Shown in pieces: positions 1 to 5,623 of a DNA stretch of 5,844 nucleotides. The DNA is from a bacterium (lineage in GTDB: Bacteria; Thermosulfidibacterota; Thermosulfidibacteria; Thermosulfidibacterales; Thermosulfidibacteraceae), in the NCBI GenBank assembly GCA_027037155.1, contig JALWBK010000257.1:1-5844 (forward strand), in the 5' to 3' direction. Position 1 is the stretch's first letter. Each line of letters starts with the position of its first letter. Below the pieces are notes generated by a model, which saw only the letters and a list, made by a program, of their open reading frames with translations, was not told the origin of the DNA and did no database searches. The position numbers and the translations under genes were made by a program.

Positions 1-195
1 AATGTGGGTGTTGGCAGGAATGTGTGGAGAATAACATCCCGAACCCTTTTGTGGTTTGAGAAAGAGAATAGGGTCTGTTTTCCAGATAACTTTTTGTTGA
101 AGGGTCGTTACTTGGTGAGTGGGCGTGATGGGTGTGTTGAGTTGGACGATGGGGTAGCGGTGGTGAAACATCTTTATAAGGTGGTGCTTAAATGA
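1..195 (+). CDS. lptC: LptC, lipopolysaccharide export protein, C-terminal end (5' partial)
   Basis: The reading frame is open from base 1 and ends at TGA 193-195, giving the last 64 residues of a protein that starts upstream of the window. The visible part follows the pattern of the C-terminal beta-jellyroll strands of LptC: a W-x-I-T-S-x-x-L-L-W stretch, then alternating hydrophobic/polar strands with glycine turns, ending in a hydrophobic VVL-K tail. LptC is a bitopic inner-membrane protein that receives lipopolysaccharide from the LptBFG transporter and hands it to LptA. Its N-terminal membrane anchor lies outside the window, so it cannot be checked. The call rests largely on position: the gene sits directly before lptA and lptB and overlaps the lptA start by 4 bases (ATGA). 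The fragment alone is weakly conserved, so the family call is good but not certain. Confidence 0.8.
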   Translation, partial: NVGVGRNVWRITSRTLLWFEKENRVCFPDNFLLKGRYLVSGRDGCVELDDGVAVVKHLYKVVLK

Positions 196-686
196 AAAGA
201 TTTGGTATAGTTCTGCTTCTGGTCTTTTGTTTTCAAGGAGCTATGGCCTTGGCAAAGGAGGTCAAGTCCTCCCCTGAGCCTATAGTGGTGGAGGCTAAAC
301 GACTTGTTGCCAACAACAAGGCCGGATGGATCCGTTTTGAAAAGGATGTTGTGGCTGTTAAAGGCGATATGAGGATAAGGTGCGACCTTATGAGGGTTTT
401 CTTCAATAAAGGGAAGGTTGAGAGAATTGAGGCGGATGGTAACGTGGTGGTTCACGTAAAGGACAGGGTTATAAAGTCTGAAAAGGCCACTTATTATGCA
501 GATCAGGAAAAGGTTATTTTTGAAGGCCATCCACAAGCGTGGCGTGGGGCAAACATGGTGAAAGGCGAAAGAATCATCTACTTTGTTAAAGATGACAGAT
601 CCATAGTGGAAGGTGGAGGTAAAGAAGGCAAGGTTAAAGCGGTTATAGTACCTGAGGAGGCTAAAAAGGGTGCTTCAGGCAAGTGA
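192..686 (+). CDS. lptA: LptA, periplasmic lipopolysaccharide bridge protein
   Basis: This 164-residue protein has the size and layout of LptA/OstA-type proteins (E. coli LptA is 185). Residues 1-21 form a Sec signal peptide: K2 and R3, a hydrophobic core I6-F14, and a likely A-x-A cleavage site after A21 (A19-L20-A21). The mature part begins with the typical P-I-V-V-E-A strand and continues as repeated short beta-strands (residues 30-145) with G-N-V-V-V and G-E-R-I-I-Y-F motifs. It ends in V-K-A-V-I-V-P, matching the family's C-terminal strand. LptA oligomerises in the periplasm and carries lipopolysaccharide from LptC to the outer-membrane LptD. The ATG at 192 overlaps the lptC stop and has an AAGGTGG Shine-Dalgarno-like sequence 7 bases upstream. 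C13 is not in a convincing lipobox, so a soluble protein is expected. Confidence 0.92.
   Translation: MKRFGIVLLLVFCFQGAMALAKEVKSSPEPIVVEAKRLVANNKAGWIRFEKDVVAVKGDMRIRCDLMRVFFNKGKVERIEADGNVVVHVKDRVIKSEKATYYADQEKVIFEGHPQAWRGANMVKGERIIYFVKDDRSIVEGGGKEGKVKAVIVPEEAKKGASGK
654..660 (+). promoter_or_regulatory. Ribosome binding site of lptB
   Basis: GAGGAGG lies 9 bases before a GTG at 670, inside the end of lptA. It is among the strongest Shine-Dalgarno matches in the window. It supports the GTG start, and therefore the 17-base overlap of lptB with lptA. Confidence 0.75.
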
Positions 687-1386
687 GCTGAGAAAGTCTT
701 ACGGCAATAGAGAGGTGGTAAAGGGCGTTTCTATAAAGGTACGTCAGGGTGAGGTGGTTGGTCTTTTGGGCCCTAATGGTGCGGGAAAGACCACCACCTT
801 TTACATGATGGTGGGCATCATAAGGCCGGATAGCGGTCGTATAGAGCTGGATGGCGAGGATATAACCGATATGCCCATGTACCTCAGGGCGAGAAAGGGG
901 ATAGGGTACCTTCCGCAAGAACCTTCGGTTTTCAGGAAACTCACGGTTAGGGAAAACATAGTTGCGGTGTTGGAACTTCTTGGGTTGACGGATAGGGAGA
1001 TAGAGGAGAGGGTGAACAAGCTCTTGAAGGATTTTGGCCTTGAGAGGGTGCAGGATACCAAAGGTTACGCTCTTTCCGGTGGTGAAAGAAGGAGAGTTGA
1101 GATAGCCCGTGCCCTTTCGGTTTTGCCTAAGTATATGTTGCTTGATGAACCTTTTGCCGGGCTGGATCCTATAGCCGTTTCGGATCTTCAGAAGCTCATA
1201 CAAGATTTGAAGCACAGAAACATTGGCGTAATTGTTACCGACCACAACGTTAGAGAAACACTGAAGGTGACGGATAGAGCGTATATAATCAGCGATGGGG
1301 AGATCATAGCAGAGGGTGCTCCTGAGGAGATAGCCTCTTTGCCTAAGGTCAGGGATGTGTATTTAGGTAGGGAGTTTGAGTTGTGA
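670..1386 (+). CDS. lptB: LptB, ATPase of the lipopolysaccharide export ABC transporter
   Basis: This 238-residue ABC ATPase is close in length to E. coli LptB (241). All nucleotide-binding motifs are intact: Walker [10 protein letters not shown] at 34-42, Q-loop Q83 in G-Y-L-P-Q-E-P, signature LSGGE at 135-139, Walker B MLLDEP at 156-161 with catalytic E160, the D-loop A-G-L-D at 163-166, and H-loop His192 in V-T-D-H-N. The short Q-loop region P-S-V-F-R-K-L-T-V and the [10 protein letters not shown] segment after the signature are characteristic of LptB. It works in the cytoplasm bound to the permeases LptF and LptG, which are not in this window, and drives lipopolysaccharide extraction from the inner membrane. 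The GTG start overlaps lptA by 17 bases and has a strong ribosome binding site. The stop overlaps the rpoN start. Confidence 0.97.
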   Translation: MLQASELRKSYGNREVVKGVSIKVRQGEVVGLLGPNGAGKTTTFYMMVGIIRPDSGRIELDGEDITDMPMYLRARKGIGYLPQEPSVFRKLTVRENIVAVLELLGLTDREIEERVNKLLKDFGLERVQDTKGYALSGGERRRVEIARALSVLPKYMLLDEPFAGLDPIAVSDLQKLIQDLKHRNIGVIVTDHNVRETLKVTDRAYIISDGEIIAEGAPEEIASLPKVRDVYLGREFEL

Positions 1387-2561
1387 GGCAGAGACTTGAG
1401 CTGAGGCTACAACCTAAGCTGATACTTACCCAGGAGATGCAGATATCTTTAGAGGTGCTCACCGCCAACGTTATGGATCTGAAAGAGATGGTAGATAGGG
1501 AGCTTTTAGAAAACCCGTTTTTGGAGGAGCTGCCACCGCCTGTTGATGCCTATTATCCAGAGGAGGATGAGCCTCCGTGGTGGGAGAGGATTCCCTCAAA
1601 AGGTAAATCTTTGCAGGAGCATCTTTGTGAACAGGTGGCTGTTCTTCCTTTGGATGACAGATCAAAAGAGGTTATGCGGGAGCTGGCACGGGTGGTAGAT
1701 AATAGAGGGTTTCTCTCTGTGGATTTGTCTGAGCTTGCCAAAAGGTTGAGCGTGAGCCTGGATGAGCTGGAGGCTTTGAGAAAAAGGTTTATTGAGCTTG
1801 TGGAGCCAGAGGGCTGTGGATGCACTGACGAGAGGGAGTTCTTGGAGTTTCAGTGCTCCCGCATAGGAATTTCAATTGACTCTATTAGAGAGGATCCCTC
1901 ACTGGTTGTGAGTGTCAATTTAAAGCCCTACCCTGCCTGGGGATGGGGAGAGGCAAGCGTTGCTTACGTGGAGCCAGATGCCTTTGTGGTAAAGGTGGGA
2001 GAGGATTACCAGGTGTATATAAACGAGCGCTACACGCCAAGACTTACTATCAATGAGACTTATAGGAGCCTTCTGTACAGCTCGGATTTGGATGAAGAGA
2101 CTATGGAATTTCTGAGATCTAAAATGAAGCGTTCAATCGCTCTTGCCAAGGCCATTGAGCAGAGAAACCGGACCCTTAGGCGCGTTGTGGAGGTGATAGT
2201 GGAGTTTGAGCGCGAATTTCTTGATAAAGGACCGGGCTATCTTAAGCCCTTGACCTTGAAGGATGTGTCTGAGAAAATAGACTTGCATATTTCCACGGTG
2301 AGCCGTGTTGTGAATGACAAATATGTGCATACACCTCAAGGCACCTATCCTTTAAAGTTTTTCTTTGAGGACAAAGCCTTTCAGGTGAAAAAAAGGATTA
2401 AGGAGCTGATAGCCTCTGAAGATAAGAAGAGGCCGTTGAGCGATGCGGCCATAGCTCGGTTGCTTAAAGAGGAAGGGTTTGATATTGCACGACGTACTGT
2501 GGCCAAGTATAGAGAAGAGCTTGGTATACCATCTTCTGCTAAAAGGAGGGTGAGAGGATGA
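1383..2561 (+). CDS. rpoN: RNA polymerase sigma-54 factor, compact form
   Basis: The 392-residue product is short for sigma-54 (E. coli 477). Residues 1-49 are region I ([14 protein letters not shown] through L-L-E-N-P-F-L-E), which contacts activator ATPases and blocks isomerisation. A short acidic linker (50-75) replaces the long region II. Core binding starts at S-L-Q-E-H-L (76-81), but the part between G144 and P182 is clearly reduced. DNA binding follows: Y-V-x-P-D at 195-199, L-T-L-K-D-V with H-x-S-T-V-S-R at 290-308, and the RpoN box [10 protein letters not shown] at 369-378, a perfect consensus for recognising the -24 element. The GTG start overlaps the lptB stop (GTGA) and has AGGGAG 8 bases upstream. 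Sigma-54 needs enhancer-binding activators. Its neighbours ptsN and hpf are the usual ones in Proteobacteria. Confidence 0.95.
   Translation: MRQRLELRLQPKLILTQEMQISLEVLTANVMDLKEMVDRELLENPFLEELPPPVDAYYPEEDEPPWWERIPSKGKSLQEHLCEQVAVLPLDDRSKEVMRELARVVDNRGFLSVDLSELAKRLSVSLDELEALRKRFIELVEPEGCGCTDEREFLEFQCSRIGISIDSIREDPSLVVSVNLKPYPAWGWGEASVAYVEPDAFVVKVGEDYQVYINERYTPRLTINETYRSLLYSSDLDEETMEFLRSKMKRSIALAKAIEQRNRTLRRVVEVIVEFEREFLDKGPGYLKPLTLKDVSEKIDLHISTVSRVVNDKYVHTPQGTYPLKFFFEDKAFQVKKRIKELIASEDKKRPLSDAAIARLLKEEGFDIARRTVAKYREELGIPSSAKRRVRG
2543..2550 (+). promoter_or_regulatory. Ribosome binding site of hpf
   Basis: AAGGAGGG lies 7 bases before the ATG at 2558, within the last codons of rpoN. It is the strongest Shine-Dalgarno sequence in the window. 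It suggests that hpf is translated more efficiently than its neighbours, whose sites are weaker. Confidence 0.75.
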
Positions 2562-3085
2562 AGGTTATCATCACGGGAAAGAATGTTGATCTGACAGATG
2601 CTCTGAAGAACTACGTTGAGAAGAAGGTTAAGAGGCTGGAGAAGTATTTGGAAGAGCCCATAACCATTCAGGTGGTGCTTTCGTCTGAAAAGTTTAGGAG
2701 AATAGCGGATATGACCGTTTCTGCTAAAGAGGGTGTATTCCACGGTTCCGAGGAGTCCCACGATATGTACAGCTCCATAGATAAGGTTGTTGATACCATG
2801 GAGATAACCCTTAGAAGGAAAAAGGAAAAGATAAAGGAGAGCAAATACAGGGAGGTTAGACCTGGTTCCGGACAGGAATTTGCTGTGAGAGAGGAAGCTG
2901 CTCCCTCTGTGCCTGAGATAATTGAAGAGAGGGTTAATACCAAGCCTATGAGTGTGGAGGAGGCGGCGTTACAGCTTGATGCCATGGGGCTGAACTTTTT
3001 GGCGTTTATAAATGCGTCTACTGGTAGGATGAACGTTATATATAAGCGCAAAGACGGAAATCTGGGGCTTATAGTGCCGGAATAG
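2558..3085 (+). CDS. hpf: Long-form ribosome hibernation promoting factor
   Basis: The 175-residue protein has two domains. Residues 1-96 are the S30AE/YfiA fold, opening with [13 protein letters not shown] and ending in the basic helix R-R-K-K-E-K-I-K. This domain binds the 30S decoding region and blocks mRNA and tRNA. A flexible linker (about 97-125) leads to residues 126-175, the C-terminal dimerisation domain, recognisable by K-P-M-S-x-E-E-A, F-L-A-F-I-N-A and V-I-Y-K-R-K-D-G-N-L-G-L-I. Long-form factors join two 70S ribosomes into 100S dimers without a separate RMF protein, so that mechanism is inferred here. The gene overlaps rpoN by 4 bases (ATGA) and has a very strong ribosome binding site. 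Short-form HPF of gammaproteobacteria (about 95 residues) occupies the same operon position, so this is the ancestral-looking two-domain version. Confidence 0.95.
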   Translation: MKVIITGKNVDLTDALKNYVEKKVKRLEKYLEEPITIQVVLSSEKFRRIADMTVSAKEGVFHGSEESHDMYSSIDKVVDTMEITLRRKKEKIKESKYREVRPGSGQEFAVREEAAPSVPEIIEERVNTKPMSVEEAALQLDAMGLNFLAFINASTGRMNVIYKRKDGNLGLIVPE

Positions 3086-3090
3086 TTGGG

Positions 3091-3570
3091 ATGGGCTTTA
3101 CTGATTATCTGAGGAGAGAGAGTATAATTCTTGATATAGAGGCTCCCGATAAGGAAAGAGCCCTTGATGAGATAGTGAACGTGTTGGTTGAAAGGGGGGT
3201 TATCCCCGATAAAGAGCCATACCTTACCGCCCTAATAGACAGGGAAAGGTTGTGCAGCACGGGTATTGGGCGTGGCACGGCCATACCCCATGCAAAGTTG
3301 AAGGATATTGACAGGATACTGTTGGCCTTCGCGCGCTCCCGGAAGGGAGTGGATTTTGATTCTTTAGATAAGCAGCCTGTACATTTTATCTTTGTCATAT
3401 TTACCCCTGAGAACGTGCCGGAGGATTATCTTTTGCTTTTGGCCCATATATCCCGGCTCGCTAAAGATGAGAGGTTTAGAAAAGCTGTGATGGGAGCTGT
3501 TTCAGAAGACGAGATATTTGAAGTATTTGAAGAGAAGGATAGGGAACTTGCAAAAAGGAATTCTGGTTAG
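3091..3570 (+). CDS. ptsN: PtsN, nitrogen-type PTS EIIA regulatory protein
   Basis: This 159-residue single-domain EIIA of the fructose/nitrogen family is close to E. coli PtsN (163). The phosphorylation site is His67 in G-I-G-R-G-T-A-I-P-H-A-K, equivalent to E. coli His73. The N-terminal D-K-E-R-A-L-D-E-I-V and the later V-D-F-D-S-L-D-K-Q-P-V segment are also standard. It has no membrane segments or EIIB/EIIC domains, so it acts as a cytoplasmic regulator, receiving phosphate from an HPr-type carrier; a suitable carrier is encoded at 5348. It starts 5 bases after the hpf stop with only a poor Shine-Dalgarno match (TTGGG directly before the ATG). Translation therefore probably depends on ribosomes finishing hpf. 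Its last 23 bases overlap hprK in another frame. Confidence 0.95.
   Translation: MGFTDYLRRESIILDIEAPDKERALDEIVNVLVERGVIPDKEPYLTALIDRERLCSTGIGRGTAIPHAKLKDIDRILLAFARSRKGVDFDSLDKQPVHFIFVIFTPENVPEDYLLLLAHISRLAKDERFRKAVMGAVSEDEIFEVFEEKDRELAKRNSG
3535..3539 (+). promoter_or_regulatory. Likely ribosome binding site of hprK
   Basis: AAGGA, followed closely by AGGG, lies 8 bases before a TTG at 3548. This spacing favours TTG 3548 over the more upstream in-frame TTG codons at 3518 and 3527 as the hprK start. Confidence 0.45.
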
Positions 3571-4489
3571 TGAGCTTTTTAGAGACCTTAAGTCTGCCCT
3601 CCTATTGGAGCTTGTTGCAGGTGAGAATGGCCTGTGCAAGTGTATTGGAAATCCCAGGATACAGAAGCCTGGTTTAGCGCTGGCAGGTTTCCTCAAACAT
3701 ATTCATCCCGATAGAGTCCAGGTATTTGGTGAGACGGAGATGTCTTACTTGGAACATATCGGTGATGATAAAGCGGCCAAAAGAGTTGCAGATTTTTTCT
3801 CCTTGGGGATAGCCTGTGTGGTGGTGACAAAGGGTATAGAGATCCCGTCCTATATGGTAGAGGCTGCTGATGAACATGCGGTGCCTCTTTTTGCTTCTCC
3901 CAAGGTAAGTTCTGAGTGCATAGATAGGCTTACCGATTACCTTGAGGACATGCTCTCGCCAGAACAGAGCGTTCATGGCGTGCTGGTAGACGTTTTTGGA
4001 GTGGGTGTGCTTATTGTGGGTGAAAGTGGTGTGGGAAAAAGTGAGTGTGCTCTTGAGCTTGTTCACAGGGGACACAGGTTGGTTGCAGATGATATGGTAC
4101 TTGTCAAGCGTAAAAGAGGAATCTTGTGGGGAACTTCCCCTGCTCGGATCCAGCATCTTGTAGAGGTTAGGGGATTGGGAATAGTTAACATGAGGGATCT
4201 CTTTGGTGTATCTTCTGTAAGACAGAAAAAACGCGTGGATCTTGTGGTTGAGCTTGTACATCTTGAGCGCTTTGACGAGGCAGAGAGGATAAGTTTTGCT
4301 CAAAGATACAAAGAGCTTCTTGGAGTGAAAATTCCTTACGTTTCTCTGCCTGTTAGTCCTGGTAGGAACATAACTATGCTTGTAGAAGTGGCTGCTAAGC
4401 TCTTTTTGTTGAGAGAAAGTGGAAAATTGTCAGAGTCTATGGATCACTTGATAGTGGGGAATGAGGCTGATGGGAGAGGGGTTGAATAG
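3548..4489 (+). CDS. hprK: HPr kinase/phosphorylase
   Basis: Starting at TTG 3548, the product is 313 residues, near the roughly 310 of Bacillus HprK, and its first residues align without a gap to that family. In-frame TTG codons at 3518 and 3527 would add 10 or 7 residues and are less likely. An N-terminal domain (about 1-130) is present, with L-E-L-V-A-G-E-N-G and the R-V-Q-V-F-G-x-T-E motif. The catalytic domain has H143 in V-H-G-V-L-V-D, the P-loop GESGVGKS at 158-165, D181-D182 in L-V-A-D-D, the signature E-V-R-G-L-G-I-V-N at 206-214, and P-V-S-P-G-R-N near the end. The family uses ATP or PPi to phosphorylate a regulatory serine of HPr and reverses this with Pi. The target HPr with a matching Ser48 is encoded two genes downstream. 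All catalytic residues I can check are present. Confidence 0.93.
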   Translation: MQKGILVSELFRDLKSALLLELVAGENGLCKCIGNPRIQKPGLALAGFLKHIHPDRVQVFGETEMSYLEHIGDDKAAKRVADFFSLGIACVVVTKGIEIPSYMVEAADEHAVPLFASPKVSSECIDRLTDYLEDMLSPEQSVHGVLVDVFGVGVLIVGESGVGKSECALELVHRGHRLVADDMVLVKRKRGILWGTSPARIQHLVEVRGLGIVNMRDLFGVSSVRQKKRVDLVVELVHLERFDEAERISFAQRYKELLGVKIPYVSLPVSPGRNITMLVEVAAKLFLLRESGKLSESMDHLIVGNEADGRGVE

Positions 4490-5351
4490 ACTTGTTTTGG
4501 TCACGGGACTTTCGGGAGCCGGACGTACCACTGCTGTTAAGGCCCTTGAGGACATTGGATTTTATACGGTTGACAATCTGCCGACTGCGCTATTTGATCA
4601 GTTTCTTCAGTATTTTGCCGAAAGTTTAAAAGACCCGAATGTGGCTATTGGTTTGTCTGTGTGTAACGGCGAGGAGATCTCTCAGTTTCGTGAATTTTAT
4701 GGGAGTTTGAAATCAAAATTTACCACAGTGTTGATTTTCCTTGAAGCTGCAGATGATGTCCTCTTGAGAAGGTATAAGGAGACGAGACGTTTTCATCCTC
4801 TTTTGTTTGTTAAGGGAAACCTTAAAGAGGCTATAGCTTCTGAAAGACAGATGTTAGAGAAGATAAAGGACTTTGCCGATATAGTGGTTGATACATCTAC
4901 GATGAACAGCTACGCCTTAAGAAGGTTTATCTTTGATCTCTTTTCAGATGTTGTGGAAAAAAAGTTTAGACTTTCCATCACCTCCTTTGGCTTCAAAAAG
5001 GGAATTCCGAGCTATTTGGACATGCTGTTTGATGTGCGGTGTCTTCCAAACCCGTATTATGAAGAGCATTTAAGGGATTTGGATGGCAGAGATGAGAGAA
5101 TTAGGAATTTTGTGTTCTCTTCAGGTGAGGCAAAGGAGTTCGTAGACTCCCTTGTTTCGTTTCTTGGCACAGCCCTTGAGCATTTAAAGGAGGATGGTAG
5201 GCTTTGCGTCAATGTGGGGTTTGGCTGCACCGGAGGGGTGCATAGATCTGTGGCGGTTGCTGAGTTTGTTGGTTATTCTTTCAATAAAAGGGGGTACAGA
5301 GTGTCCATCTATCATCGGGAGCTTGGAGAGTACAAGGAGCTTGTGGGATGA
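4470..5351 (+). CDS. rapZ: RapZ/YvcJ family nucleotide-binding regulatory protein
   Basis: The product is 293 residues from ATG 4470, standard for RapZ (E. coli 284). ATG 4461 and TTG 4482 are alternative starts. 4470 was chosen because a TGGGGA lies 9 bases upstream, though 4482 fits the family's usual N terminus best. The N-terminal P-loop reads GLSGAGRTT (13-21), with Arg19 where lysine is usual, followed by V-D-N-L-P (34-38) and T-R-R-x-H-P. The C-terminal domain has S-F-G-F-K-x-G-I-P, F-D-V-R-C-L-P-N-P, G-C-T-G-G-V-H-R-S-V and H-R-E-L. In E. coli RapZ binds the small RNA GlmZ and presents it to RNase E to control glucosamine-6-phosphate synthase; in Bacillus YvcJ has nucleotide hydrolysis activity. 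Which role applies here is unknown. Its first 20 bases overlap hprK. Confidence 0.94.
   Translation: MGEGLNRLVLVTGLSGAGRTTAVKALEDIGFYTVDNLPTALFDQFLQYFAESLKDPNVAIGLSVCNGEEISQFREFYGSLKSKFTTVLIFLEAADDVLLRRYKETRRFHPLLFVKGNLKEAIASERQMLEKIKDFADIVVDTSTMNSYALRRFIFDLFSDVVEKKFRLSITSFGFKKGIPSYLDMLFDVRCLPNPYYEEHLRDLDGRDERIRNFVFSSGEAKEFVDSLVSFLGTALEHLKEDGRLCVNVGFGCTGGVHRSVAVAEFVGYSFNKRGYRVSIYHRELGEYKELVG
5334..5339 (+). promoter_or_regulatory. Ribosome binding site of ptsH
   Basis: AAGGAG lies 8 bases before the ATG at 5348, inside the last codons of rapZ. This is a strong match at good spacing and supports independent initiation at the ATGA overlap. Confidence 0.7.
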
Positions 5352-5623
5352 AGAAGGATAGAGTGGTGGTTCACAACAGATACGGTATTCATGCAAGGGT
5401 TGCAGCTGCTATTGTTAAAGAGGCTGCTAAATTCAAGTCTGATATATATATCAGTAGGGTTGATGATGGATTGAGGGCCAATTGTAAAAGCATCCTTGGG
5501 CTTTTAGCTTTGGGAGCCTCAAGGGGTACGGTACTTGATATTGAGGCAACCGGTGAAGATGAGCAGGAGGCTGTAGAGGCGGTGAAAAATCTAATTGAAA
5601 AGAGAATACCTGAAGATGAGTAG
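5348..5623 (+). CDS. ptsH: HPr, phosphocarrier protein of the PTS
   Basis: This 91-residue HPr has the active-site motif G-I-H-A-R at 13-17, where His15 accepts phosphate from enzyme I. A regulatory serine, Ser48, lies in K-S-I-L-G-L, equivalent to Ser46 of Bacillus HPr and the target of HprK. Residue 18, normally proline, is valine here. The loop before the serine is two residues longer than in Bacillus HPr, which shifts the serine number to 48. The central L-G-L-L-A-L-G helix and the C-terminal helix are standard. It could pass phosphate to PtsN encoded upstream. Having both phosphorylation sites together with hprK in the same operon argues for a working His/Ser dual control. The gene overlaps rapZ by 4 bases (ATGA) and enzyme I by 8. 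Confidence 0.95.
   Translation: MKKDRVVVHNRYGIHARVAAAIVKEAAKFKSDIYISRVDDGLRANCKSILGLLALGASRGTVLDIEATGEDEQEAVEAVKNLIEKRIPEDE

Noticed and set aside
192..260. LptA as a lipoprotein because of Cys13
   Set aside because: The residues before C13 (L-V-F) do not make a lipobox, and a standard A-x-A signal peptidase I site follows at residue 21.
661..1245. Long minus-strand open frame opposite lptB (194 codons)
   Set aside because: It lies wholly opposite a gene with every ABC ATPase motif intact, shows no recognisable domain and has no gene context on that strand. It is a shadow of lptB codon use.
1683..1700. Possible sigma-54 promoter in rpoN (TGGCAC near 1685)
   Set aside because: The -24 half matches, but the -12 half reads GTAG at the required spacing instead of TTGC, so it is not credible. 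The TGGCAC near 3275 in ptsN fails in the same way.
2232..2247. Inverted repeat GGGCT / AGCCC in rpoN as a terminator
   Set aside because: The stem is only 5 bases, no T-tract follows, and it lies inside the sigma-54 coding sequence just before the helix-turn-helix.
2381..2761. Minus-strand open frame across the rpoN/hpf junction
   Set aside because: Both plus-strand genes are clearly real here, with the RpoN box and the S30AE domain. The antisense product has no recognisable features.
3674..4303. Long minus-strand open frame opposite hprK (209 codons)
   Set aside because: It is rich in His, Tyr and Ser with no family pattern, and it runs opposite conserved HprK catalytic motifs. Treated as a shadow frame.
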